19,176 nucleotides of DNA from Opitutia bacterium UBA7374. Lineage in GTDB: Bacteria > Verrucomicrobiota > Verrucomicrobiia > Opitutales > Coraliomargaritaceae. Each line of letters begins with the position of its first letter. Within the stretch, counting starts at the first letter, position 1. Shown here piece by piece: positions 7,908 to 15,478 of this stretch. The DNA lies in contig DKOA01000073.1 in the NCBI GenBank assembly GCA_002469895.1, positions 1 through 19,176 on the forward strand, given 5' to 3'. Below the pieces are notes generated by a model. The model ran no database searches. It had not been told where the DNA came from and worked only from the letters and a program-made list of their open reading frames with translations. Made by a program: the position numbers and the translations under genes.

Positions 7908-9107
7908 TTAATCAGCAAAGTCGAGCGGGATTTCTTCCGCGCTGAAAGCATTTCGTATGCTTTCGATATCTATGTTCTTGGTGATCAAGTTTTGGATGAT
8001 CGGAATTTTATCCGTGTCATAGGGCTGCGTCTTGATCGTCATATTATTTATTTTTGAAGCTACATAGTAACTCTCTTGACGGCAGATGACAACGGGGATG
8101 CGTGTTTTTTCAATCATTTCCATCAGTTTCGGATGGGGCAATAAATCCCTCGTCAGAATGATGCCGGAGACAATCGATTTTCCTGCGATGCCCTCGGCTG
8201 CCATGGCAGAAAGAATGATATCCTCGCGATCACCCGGCGTAATAATAAGAACCCCCGGCTGGAGAAACTCAACCAGGCCTTTCGCCGCCATCGCACCAAT
8301 AATAACTTTATTAATGCGCTCCGACCCTGCTACTGGGCAGTGATTCAGCCAGCGCGCGCCCAACTCCTCGACAATCTGCTTCAAGTTGGGCGTTGTCAGC
8401 GTCTCTTCCAGAGGGATACAACCCAGCAGCGGGATCTCTTTGCTGGCAAGGGCTTTACCCGCATAATTGCTGATCATCTCCAACTTGTCAGCTTCGACCT
8501 TATTGATGATCGCACCAATTACTTCGACCCCTGCCTGCTCGAAGAGTGCCTTATTCAGCGCGATCTCGTCCACCGGACGGCCGATCCCCCCGCGGGCCAC
8601 AATGATAACTTTTGCGTTCAGTCGCTTGGCCACATCAGCGTTGGATAGATCAAAGACCGAACCAACACCGGCATGACCGGTTCCTTCAATAATAATGTAG
8701 TCTTTCTCGTAGGCCGCGCGATCGAAAGCACGGCACATTTTATCAATCAACTCAGCATGATTTTCGCCCGGCTCATCAAGATATTCACGAGTAAACGTAT
8801 GATGGATCGAAATTGGGCTCATCGCCTGTATGGGCACCTCTACATTGAAAATAGTGTCCAAGAGGACGGTATCTTCATCAATCTTATGACCCTCCACTTC
8901 GACAAAGCGCTGACCCACCGGTTTGATAAACCCAACCCTCGCGGACAGAGCACGCAACGCCGAAAAGAGCGCCAGGCTAACTGTGGTCTTTCCGTCATTC
9001 ATGCGCGTCGCCGCTATGAAAATACGCTTGGTTGTCGTATTCCTCGGAACTCGCAATAATTCTTTGTCGTTCGATTCGACAAAGGGAGAGCTTTGCTTCG
9101 CAGTCAT
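7908..9107 (-). CDS. Stand-alone P-loop/DRTGG protein (Pta N-terminal-domain-like)
   Basis: This 399-aa protein matches the non-catalytic N-terminal two-thirds of long phosphate acetyltransferases such as E. coli Pta. The first part is a dethiobiotin-synthetase-like P-loop domain: IFIAATRMNDGKTTVSLAL (P-loop near residues 33-42), FIKPVGQ, IIIEGTGHAGVGSVFDLSNA, and GAIINKV. The second part (about 245-355) is a DRTGG domain with ITPGDREDIILSA and GIILT. The acyltransferase domain is missing but is encoded by the next gene upstream, 26 bp away, so together they make up a split long Pta in reversed gene order. In long Pta these domains affect allostery and oligomerisation; here the protein may regulate the short Pta in trans (inference). 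The P-loop lacks the first Gly of Walker A, so nucleotide binding needs testing. Confidence 0.85.
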   Translation of the reverse strand: MTAKQSSPFVESNDKELLRVPRNTTTKRIFIAATRMNDGKTTVSLALFSALRALSARVGFIKPVGQRFVEVEGHKIDEDTVLLDTIFNVEVPIQAMSPISIHHTFTREYLDEPGENHAELIDKMCRAFDRAAYEKDYIIIEGTGHAGVGSVFDLSNADVAKRLNAKVIIVARGGIGRPVDEIALNKALFEQAGVEVIGAIINKVEADKLEMISNYAGKALASKEIPLLGCIPLEETLTTPNLKQIVEELGARWLNHCPVAGSERINKVIIGAMAAKGLVEFLQPGVLIITPGDREDIILSAMAAEGIAGKSIVSGIILTRDLLPHPKLMEMIEKTRIPVVICRQESYYVASKINNMTIKTQPYDTDKIPIIQNLITKNIDIESIRNAFSAEEIPLDFAD

Positions 9108-9133
9108 GAAGAGTTGTCTTTTTCCCTGCCGGG

Positions 9134-10204
9134 TTAGGTAAGGCGGGTCACATCCTCATTCAACTCGCCTCCCTTTGTCGGGTAGAGCAGCTTATGCTCA
9201 ATTGCTTGAGAAGCGACCATTACAGCGGTGCCAAAAATATCACTGGCATTGGCCCCACGACTGATTTCCGCAGCGGGCCGGGTCAGCCCTGTAAGTATGG
9301 GGCCGTAGTTACGAGCACGAGTCAAATAATCGATAAACTTCGAAGCGATATTAGAGGCATGCAAATCAGGAAAGATCAGAACGTTTGCCTGACCCGCAAC
9401 CGGGCTTTCGATCTTCTTGTTCTTGGCCACAACCGTATCGAGGGCTGCATCCAGTTGCAGTTCACCATCGATCTCCATAGGAATCCTCAGTTCGTGCGCT
9501 TTTTGGCGAGCCAGGTCGGTCGCCGCCTTCATTTTTAAAACGGTCGCATTTTTACTCGACTTACTCTTACTCGTGAAACTCAGCAAGGCCACCCGGGGCT
9601 TCACATTAGTAAGGTGGTAACTCAGCGCTGCCGTGGTGATCGCAATATCACACAGTTGCTGACTATCCGGATCAGGTATTACAGCGCAATCGGCTAGGAA
9701 CAATTCGCGATCACGACCTGTTTCAGCATCTTCCAGATCAAAAATATTCAACGAGGACATCGTTTTTACCTGCTCGTGCAGAGGGATGATTTGCAAGAGC
9801 GGCCGCAGGGCACTGGAAGCCGAACTCGTCGCACCCGAGACCAGTGCATCAGCCTGTGCAGTCGCCAGCATCAAGGTGGCGAAATAGTTCGTGTCGCGCA
9901 CATATTCAGCGGCCTCCTTTTCATCTAGCCCCTTGAATCGGCGGAGCCCCTGAAAGCGGGTTACAAAGTCATCAAAGTCGTCACTCCGGGCCGGCTCAAT
10001 GATTCGGATATGATCCAGACTGATATCTAACTGTTGGGCGTTGGCCTTGATCTCCGCGCGATCCCCCAGAAGAACCGGGATACCCAACTTGCGGGAAGCA
10101 AATTTACGGGCCGCTTGCAGGATTCGCGGATCACTGCCTTCGGGAAAGACAACGCGCTTTGGATGACGCTCCAATCGCTCAGATAATTTAGAAATAAGTG
10201 GCAT
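9134..10204 (-). CDS. pta: Phosphate acetyltransferase (catalytic domain only)
   Basis: This enzyme interconverts acetyl-CoA plus phosphate with acetyl phosphate plus CoA in overflow or acetate metabolism. From the chosen start it is 356 aa, the size of a short Pta consisting of the PTA_PTB domain alone. Family landmarks are VVFPEGSDPRILQAA, DALVSGATSSASSALRPLLQIIP, GELQLDAALD, ANVLIFPDLHASNIASK, and the C-terminal YGPILTGLTRPAAEISRGA followed by DIFGTAVM. The frame is open back to an ATG at 10294, but those 30 residues are not conserved-looking and the family begins at MPLISKLSERL, so I take the ATG at 10204. It is the first gene of the minus-strand operon and is followed by the P-loop/DRTGG gene. 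No acetate kinase gene is in the window. Confidence 0.92.
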   Translation of the reverse strand: MPLISKLSERLERHPKRVVFPEGSDPRILQAARKFASRKLGIPVLLGDRAEIKANAQQLDISLDHIRIIEPARSDDFDDFVTRFQGLRRFKGLDEKEAAEYVRDTNYFATLMLATAQADALVSGATSSASSALRPLLQIIPLHEQVKTMSSLNIFDLEDAETGRDRELFLADCAVIPDPDSQQLCDIAITTAALSYHLTNVKPRVALLSFTSKSKSSKNATVLKMKAATDLARQKAHELRIPMEIDGELQLDAALDTVVAKNKKIESPVAGQANVLIFPDLHASNIASKFIDYLTRARNYGPILTGLTRPAAEISRGANASDIFGTAVMVASQAIEHKLLYPTKGGELNEDVTRLT

Positions 10205-10213
10205 AATAAAAGT

Positions 10214-10219
10214 AGTATA
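10214..10219 (-). promoter_or_regulatory. Candidate -10 element of the pta operon
   Basis: Read on the minus strand, TATACT lies 9 nt before the pta ATG at 10204. Transcription would then start within a few bases of the ATG, giving a nearly leaderless mRNA. No good -35 element is seen at 16-18 bp, so support is limited. Confidence 0.3.
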
Positions 10220-10351
10220 GATTACTGCCCAAGAGAACAGTTCCTTAGATCGCAGGATTCTATACCGCATAGAGGTGAAATATACATTTGCCAAAGCTTT
10301 TCGAGGGAGTCGTTTTATTTATTACCGCAGATAGCGGCTTAGCAAACAGCC

Positions 10352-11905
10352 ATGTTGAGGAATTTGAGAAATATCGCAGCGGTCAGCCTCTCGACAGGGG
10401 CCTCCCGAGTACTCGGCCTGCTTCGCGATGTCTTGCTCTATGCCGGACTGGGCGCAGGGGTCTGGTCATCCGCGTTCCTATTGGCTTTTACTCTGCCCAA
10501 CCTCTTTCGCAGGCTCCTCGGAGAAGGGGCTCTGACTTCTGCTCTGATGCCCGTCCTTGGCGGAGTTCTGGCCCGTGACGGGCGCCCCGGTACCTTTCGT
10601 TTTTTTAATGCGGTCGCCCTCCGCTTGTTCTTTGTATTAATCTTTTTAGCAGCTACCGGGATGCTCCTCCTCGGAGGATTGGTTGCGTCGGGGGTACTTG
10701 ATACGCGCTGGTCGTTAGCAGGAGAGTTATCCGTGCTCCTCTTGCCCTACATGGTATTTATCTGTCTCTCTGCTTTGTTTGCCGCCGGATTAAATCTTTT
10801 GGGCCGATTTACCGTCGCAGCAGCCTCCCCCGCAGTGCTCAATCTGGCCATGATTAGCGCCTTAGGAGGTGCCATCCTCACCGGGCAACCACCTGAACAA
10901 ATGGTCTACTGGCTCTGCGCCGGCGTGCTCATCGGCGGCATCCTCCAACTATTTCTACCCGCCCTGGACTTTGCTCGCCAAGGTTGGCGTCCGCAGCAGG
11001 CAGAGGCAGAGGCCAAGGAAGCTCCCCTTAAAGAATTGCGCACACTCCTATTACCAGCACTGGCAGGAGCCGCTATTTTACAAGTCAACATCATGGTATC
11101 CCGACTACTGGCCCATGGTTTAAATGACTCGGCGGTAGCGGTACTTTACCTCGCCAGCCGATTAATGGAACTTCCCCTTGGACTATTTACCATTTCAGTC
11201 GCTACGGTATTTTTTCCCTTGATGACAGACAGTCTGGCCCGGCGGAATGATGCAGCTTTTACTCAGGCATTTTTATCGGGTATGCGCCTGATACTGGCCA
11301 TCGCATTACCGGCGGGCATCGGGCTCTTCTTACTCGGAGAACCCATCGTAGAACTTCTGCGCTTTGGTCGCTTCGCCGATGCCGACGCCGCAAGGGTAGC
11401 CCGTCTGGTCGCTATCTATGGATGCGGCCTACCCTTCTACTCGATCGCCACTTTTGCGACCCGCGGCTTACATGCTACAAAAGCAATTGGCACGACTGCT
11501 CGGATAGCCGGTCTCTGTCTCTTCATTAATCTCCTTGGCAGCCTGGTCTTTATGCAGTTTTGGGAAGAGAGCGGCCTCGCCCTTGCCAACATCGTTGCTG
11601 CAGCCATTCAGGCAATACTTCTATGGCGCGCGCTGGCTCTGCGCCACCCGTCACTACAACTCAATTCATTGCGCCATGCAGTCGTACAGGTATTGCTGGC
11701 ATCCGGCGGCATGGCTCTCTTCTGTCTGGGCGCACATCAGCTACTCCAGTATATCGGCCTGTCCGGAAAACTGCACTCTCTACTGGTCCTCGTCACGCTC
11801 ATTCCCGGCAGTATCGGACTCTATGCTTACTGCCTCTATTGGCAGGGCTTTGAAGAATTATCCCTGATTACAGACCGATTCCTGAAAAAGCTACGAGCCC
11901 GCTAG
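10352..11905 (+). CDS. murJ: Lipid II flippase MurJ
   Basis: This integral membrane protein of the MOP/MVF superfamily flips lipid II across the cytoplasmic membrane for peptidoglycan synthesis. It has 517 aa with about 14 hydrophobic segments, as expected. The diagnostic N-terminus SRVLGLLRDVLL (Arg19, Arg25) and NLFRRLLGEGALTSALMPVL (Arg53/54, Glu58) match the conserved central-cavity region, and Arg270 in YLASRLMELPLGLF matches the functionally important arginine of E. coli MurJ. The ATG at 10352 gives the canonical N-terminus, although there is no Shine-Dalgarno sequence. The gene is divergent from pta (147 bp between starts), and its 3' end overlaps the convergent TPR gene by 38 bp. Presence of MurJ fits an organism that makes peptidoglycan. 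Confidence 0.96.
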   Translation: MLRNLRNIAAVSLSTGASRVLGLLRDVLLYAGLGAGVWSSAFLLAFTLPNLFRRLLGEGALTSALMPVLGGVLARDGRPGTFRFFNAVALRLFFVLIFLAATGMLLLGGLVASGVLDTRWSLAGELSVLLLPYMVFICLSALFAAGLNLLGRFTVAAASPAVLNLAMISALGGAILTGQPPEQMVYWLCAGVLIGGILQLFLPALDFARQGWRPQQAEAEAKEAPLKELRTLLLPALAGAAILQVNIMVSRLLAHGLNDSAVAVLYLASRLMELPLGLFTISVATVFFPLMTDSLARRNDAAFTQAFLSGMRLILAIALPAGIGLFLLGEPIVELLRFGRFADADAARVARLVAIYGCGLPFYSIATFATRGLHATKAIGTTARIAGLCLFINLLGSLVFMQFWEESGLALANIVAAAIQAILLWRALALRHPSLQLNSLRHAVVQVLLASGGMALFCLGAHQLLQYIGLSGKLHSLLVLVTLIPGSIGLYAYCLYWQGFEELSLITDRFLKKLRAR

Positions 11906-12836
11906 AAGCCGTATTCGAAGCCGCCATTCGATCGTCCATATAGAGTGCCCGCGCCAGTGTATACTCAAAGACCCGGGGATCCCCTTGACGACCGACCCAA
12001 TCCAAATGGCGCGATGCGGCCACATTTTCTCCAAGCAACCGCAATTTTAATCCGATATAGGTGTGCGCTTCCGTCTCTTCCGCCAAGCTGGTCACACAGC
12101 TGATCATTTCCGCAGCAGACATGCTGCCACTAAAATAGTCGACGACCGGCCCCGGCCAAATATACCCACGGTTTTTCTTTGCGTAATCTAAGGCACGCTT
12201 TGCATTTTCCAAATCACCAAACTCGATACTGGCTAGGTAAGCAATTAGTACCGGGTATAACGAGGTCTCTCCCTCGCGACTATACATTAAAGATGCAGTT
12301 TTGGCCGATTCGGCAGCCGCTTGAAATTCACCGCGGCACATGCGCGTCCAAGCGATCGACTCATAAAAAAATCCGTTAACCGGTTGAGATTCAGTCGCTC
12401 GCTCAAAAGATGCCAATGCTAAGTCAAAATCCTCCATATTGAATGCCGCCAGCCCTCTCCGGTTCCAGGCAAGTGCATGCTTCGGATAAAGTTGTACAAT
12501 TGAATCGTAGGCGGTGAAGGCCTCCGAATAGTTCATCCGTTCAGCATGAACCATGGCCCGACCAAGCAGTGCCGAAAGATCGGCCGAATCCAGTTCCAAG
12601 GCCGACTTGAAAGAACTTAATGCACTCTCGGAGTCGCCCTCTTCCATCTGCTGGTAGCCCATTGAAACCTGATCACTCAAACTAAGAACCGCTGTTTCTT
12701 CAACCGGAACTGACGGGCTCGCCTCGTCTGCATTCGATGAAAAAGAAGCTAAAGTGAACATGCCAACCAGCGTACAGGCAACCAAGCCCCGAATCGTTGA
12801 GCCGCCCCTAGCGCTCTTAAACAAAGAATGTATCAT
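11868..12836 (-). CDS. Exported TPR-repeat protein (NlpI-like)
   Basis: This 322-aa protein has a basic N-terminus and hydrophobic stretch (residues 17-33, GLVACTLVGMFTLASFS), most likely a signal peptide cut after SSNA. No lipobox is evident at the usual position. Tetratricopeptide repeats are clear at about 55-84 (MGYQQMEEGDSESALSSF), 88-118, 121-152 (AWNRRGLAAFNMEDFDLALASF) and 155-186. Later segments WPGPVVDYFSG and EAHTYIGLKLRLLGE recall the C-terminal part of NlpI-like TPR proteins. A periplasmic scaffold role is likely; no enzyme activity is visible. A TATAAT word lies at 12895-12900 on the minus strand, about 58 bp upstream, without a clear -35. The last 38 bp lie inside the 3' end of murJ on the other strand. 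Confidence 0.85.
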   Translation of the reverse strand: MIHSLFKSARGGSTIRGLVACTLVGMFTLASFSSNADEASPSVPVEETAVLSLSDQVSMGYQQMEEGDSESALSSFKSALELDSADLSALLGRAMVHAERMNYSEAFTAYDSIVQLYPKHALAWNRRGLAAFNMEDFDLALASFERATESQPVNGFFYESIAWTRMCRGEFQAAAESAKTASLMYSREGETSLYPVLIAYLASIEFGDLENAKRALDYAKKNRGYIWPGPVVDYFSGSMSAAEMISCVTSLAEETEAHTYIGLKLRLLGENVAASRHLDWVGRQGDPRVFEYTLARALYMDDRMAASNTASSGLVAFSGIGL

Positions 12837-12964
12837 AGATTTATCATGGTGGGAAAAATGCCCTTCGGCAACGTCATAATTAAAATGCTCAACAATTATA
12901 GACAGACAGGCACTAAACCTGATGGAAAATTCCTTGGGGATTGAATACTCCCCCGCTATTGTAC

Positions 12965-13621
12965 ATGCCTCTTCTTATGGAGATTATTACACAGGAACTT
13001 CCTCCGATCGGTACCAATGCAGTACTCCTTCTCGACCAGACGCGAAAGGAGGCTGTCCTCATTGATGCTCCCGAGGGGGCCCACGCCTGGGCAGTACAAA
13101 AGTCGCAAGAGCATAATTGCGAGCTCATCGCTCTGGTGCTGACACACGGCCACTGGGACCATATTCTCGACGCGCATAAAATGGCTGCAGAAGAAATACC
13201 GATCTATGCTCATCCGGCTGATCAGCCGCTCTACACCTCTCCTGAGCGGATGGCTAGTTTCGCTCTGCCCGGCATCGATTTGATACCGGTACCGGTCAAT
13301 CACTGGATAGAAGATGGAGCCGAACTTCAGCTGCTCGGACAAACGCTGCAAATCCGTCATGTGCCGGGGCATTGTCCCGGCAACATCCTGATCTATTGCG
13401 AAGAACATAACTTTGCCGCTGTCGGCGATGCCATTTTTGCGGGGAGTGTCGGTCGCTACGATCTTCCGGGTGGCGATGGCCCCTTACTCATGGATTCCAT
13501 TCGACAACAGATTTACACCCTGCCCGACGACACCACCCTCTACCCCGGGCACGGACCAACAACCACTGTGGGGAAAGAAAAAACAAGCAATCCGTTTGTC
13601 CGCGGGGACGCAACATCCTGA
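12965..13621 (+). CDS. Metallo-beta-lactamase-fold hydrolase (glyoxalase II/YcbL-like)
   Basis: This 218-aa zinc hydrolase has a complete metal site: THGHWDH (His61, His63, Asp65, His66), His136 in VPGHCPGN, Asp155 in AVGDAIF, and His196 in YPGHGP. The ending GHGPTTTVGKEKTSNPF is typical of the small YcbL/GloB-like group that hydrolyses thioesters such as S-lactoylglutathione, but the true substrate is unknown. The frame is open to a TTG at 12941. I chose the ATG at 12965, but the ATG at 12977 (MEIITQELPPIGTNA) begins right at the conserved domain and is almost as likely; no Shine-Dalgarno sequence decides it. It heads the plus-strand run, 48 bp before ribD. Confidence 0.9.
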   Translation: MPLLMEIITQELPPIGTNAVLLLDQTRKEAVLIDAPEGAHAWAVQKSQEHNCELIALVLTHGHWDHILDAHKMAAEEIPIYAHPADQPLYTSPERMASFALPGIDLIPVPVNHWIEDGAELQLLGQTLQIRHVPGHCPGNILIYCEEHNFAAVGDAIFAGSVGRYDLPGGDGPLLMDSIRQQIYTLPDDTTLYPGHGPTTTVGKEKTSNPFVRGDATS

Positions 13622-13669
13622 GAAGAACCCTGCCGTTAACCGCAACGCTTCCCCCGCAAACACTCGATC

Positions 13670-14788
13670 ATGATTCAGCCCGACAGAAACGACCGCCAGT
13701 TCATGGCCCGTGCCATTGAACTGGCCCGGCAGGGATGGGGACGCACTTATCCCAATCCGATGGTCGGCGCGGTCGTTGTCGAAAATGGAGTCGTTGTCTC
13801 CGAAGGATGGCACAGCGCGGCCGGCCATGCCCACGCTGAGATTGAAGCGTTTCGCGCACTCGGCCGAAATCCGCAACCGGGAGCTTCACTCTATGTTACC
13901 CTCGAGCCCTGTTCAACGACCGGACGGACCGGGGCCTGCACCGAAGCCATTCTCCAATCGGGTATCCAGCGAGTAGTGGTCGGGACAATCGACCCAAACC
14001 CGGTACACCGGGGAGCCGGTCTCGATCATCTTCGCCAAGCCGGCATTGAGGTTGTCGAAGGTGTGCTGGCCGAAGACTGCGCAGACATGAATCTACTTTT
14101 TAACCACTGGATGAGCCAGCAGACTCCTTTTCTTGCCGCCAAAATCGCAACCACACTGGACGGGAAATTCTGCGCTGCCAATGGACATTCGAAATGGATC
14201 ACCGGAGAAGCTGCCCGCAAGGATGTTATGCGCTGGCGTCGCTATTTTCCCGCAATCGCTGCCAGCGCTGAAACCATCCTGGCCGACAACCCCGCCTTAA
14301 ACAGCCGACTGCCCGAAGGCCACTGGTGCCCCCGCCGATTCCTCTTCGACCGCACCCTTAAGACCCTCCCGCACGCGCACACACTGCAAGTTTTCAACGA
14401 CGCACAGGCAGAGCAAACCACCCTCGTATGCAGCGAACATACCGACATCTCCAGCGCACAACTGTCCAACTTCAACATCTGGCAACTGCCCGAAAAGAAC
14501 AATCATATTGATCTGGCCGCATTCCGTAATCGCTGCCGCGAGGAAGCGATCCAAGGGGTCTATATAGAACCCGGCCCGCGCTGGACGTCGGCTCTGCTTG
14601 CGGAACAATCGATCGACTATCTCTTTCACTACATTGCCCCGAAATACATGGCCGATACGGAGGCACCTGGCATTGGGAAGACTCGCCGCACGAGTTCGAT
14701 GAACGAAGCCTACACCCTGGCCCATACCCGAAATAAATCATTGGCCGATGACCTGCTCGTGCGCGGCTCCATTCTACCTGCGCAATAA
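13670..14788 (+). CDS. ribD: Bifunctional riboflavin deaminase/reductase RibD
   Basis: RibD carries out two consecutive steps of riboflavin synthesis: deamination of the 2,5-diaminopyrimidine and NADPH-dependent reduction of the ribosyl side chain. At 372 aa it has the full two-domain length. The deaminase domain (1 to about 145) shows YPNPMVGAVVV, HAEIEA (His55, Glu57) and EPCSTTGRTGACTEA (Cys81, Cys90) as zinc ligands and catalytic Glu. The reductase domain (about 150-370) shows AAKIATTLDGKF, HSKWITGEAAR, ETILADNPALNSR and IEPGPRWTSALL, which is like the E. coli protein. The MIQPDRNDRQFMARAI start fits the family. No other rib genes are nearby. rdgB follows after 29 bp. Confidence 0.96.
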   Translation: MIQPDRNDRQFMARAIELARQGWGRTYPNPMVGAVVVENGVVVSEGWHSAAGHAHAEIEAFRALGRNPQPGASLYVTLEPCSTTGRTGACTEAILQSGIQRVVVGTIDPNPVHRGAGLDHLRQAGIEVVEGVLAEDCADMNLLFNHWMSQQTPFLAAKIATTLDGKFCAANGHSKWITGEAARKDVMRWRRYFPAIAASAETILADNPALNSRLPEGHWCPRRFLFDRTLKTLPHAHTLQVFNDAQAEQTTLVCSEHTDISSAQLSNFNIWQLPEKNNHIDLAAFRNRCREEAIQGVYIEPGPRWTSALLAEQSIDYLFHYIAPKYMADTEAPGIGKTRRTSSMNEAYTLAHTRNKSLADDLLVRGSILPAQ

Positions 14789-14805
14789 ATGTCAATTAAC
14801 ATCTT

Positions 14806-14809
14806 GGAG
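14806..14809 (+). promoter_or_regulatory. Ribosome binding site of rdgB
   Basis: GGAG lies 8 nt before the ATG at 14818. It is the only well-placed Shine-Dalgarno sequence I can find before any gene in the window, and it confirms this start. Confidence 0.7.
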
Positions 14810-14817
14810 CAAAGCCC

Positions 14818-15429
14818 ATGGAAGACTTGATTCTCGCTACCGGAAACAACCACAAAGCCGAAGAGTTTGCTCAATTACTTGATGGCCTGTCCTTTCAGGT
14901 GCGATCCGCATCGTTCTGTGGCGGGATGCCCACAGTGACGGAAGACGGCACAACATTTGCGGCCAATGCGGACCTCAAGGCCACCGCCCTGCGGGCTATC
15001 GCACCGGCGAATGCCTGGGTACTGGCAGACGACTCCGGACTGGAGGTCGATGCCCTCGACGGCGCCCCGGGGATCTTCTCCGCGCGCTATGCCGGGCCCG
15101 GAGCCAGTGACCGGCAAAACCTTGAAAAGCTCCTTGCGGAAATGCGGGACGTGCCCGGCAGCCAGCGAACTGCACGCTTCCGATGTGTCCTCTGCCTGAT
15201 TGACCCGCACGGTCACAGGACTTTTTATGACGGCATCTGCAACGGGCAGATTGCCACTCAACCAACCGGCACTGAGGGCTTCGGCTACGATCCCATCTTT
15301 ATTCCCGACGCTTACGAAAAAAGCTTAGCCGAGTTGGGCGAATCCGTTAAAAGCCGGATCAGCCATCGAGCAAAAGCCGTGGAGTGGCTGCGTTCCGTAA
15401 TCGAAGAAGTAATAAATTCCACCCCGTAA
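14818..15429 (+). CDS. rdgB: XTP/dITP diphosphatase (RdgB/HAM1 family)
   Basis: This house-cleaning enzyme hydrolyses dITP, XTP and ITP to monophosphates plus diphosphate, keeping deaminated purines out of nucleic acids. At 203 aa it is the standard size. Motifs follow E. coli RdgB closely: LATGNNHKAEEF (6-17), TTFAANADLKA, LADDSGLEVDALDGAPGIFSARYAG with the catalytic Asp71/Asp72, ARFRCVLCLID, GTEGFGYDPIFIPD, and SRISHRAKA. The ATG at 14818 is backed by a GGAG site. It is probably co-transcribed with ribD. Confidence 0.97.
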   Translation: MEDLILATGNNHKAEEFAQLLDGLSFQVRSASFCGGMPTVTEDGTTFAANADLKATALRAIAPANAWVLADDSGLEVDALDGAPGIFSARYAGPGASDRQNLEKLLAEMRDVPGSQRTARFRCVLCLIDPHGHRTFYDGICNGQIATQPTGTEGFGYDPIFIPDAYEKSLAELGESVKSRISHRAKAVEWLRSVIEEVINSTP

Positions 15430-15440
15430 GCAATCCGGGC

Positions 15441-15470
15441 TTGTTACCCATCAGCTTGTTGGGTTATACT
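15441..15470 (+). promoter_or_regulatory. Candidate promoter of the AI-2E transporter gene
   Basis: TTGTTA (15441-15446), an 18-bp spacer and TATACT (15465-15470) are followed by only 8 nt before the ATG at 15479, so the mRNA would be leaderless. The word GCTTGTT occurs twice, 15 bp apart (15439-15445 and 15454-15460), and ACCCA/TGGGT forms a small inverted repeat inside the spacer. Confidence 0.4.
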
Positions 15471-15478
15471 GCCTAGGT

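Noticed and set aside
10205..10294. N-terminal extension of pta by 30 codons
   Set aside because: The extension is not family-like, and the domain begins just after the downstream ATG at 10204.
14120..14640. RibD reductase domain seemed diverged (SAET and EPGP in place of glycine-rich motifs)
   Set aside because: As I recall it, the E. coli protein has similar TSSATVLADDPAL and EAGPTLAGALL segments, so this is normal family variation.
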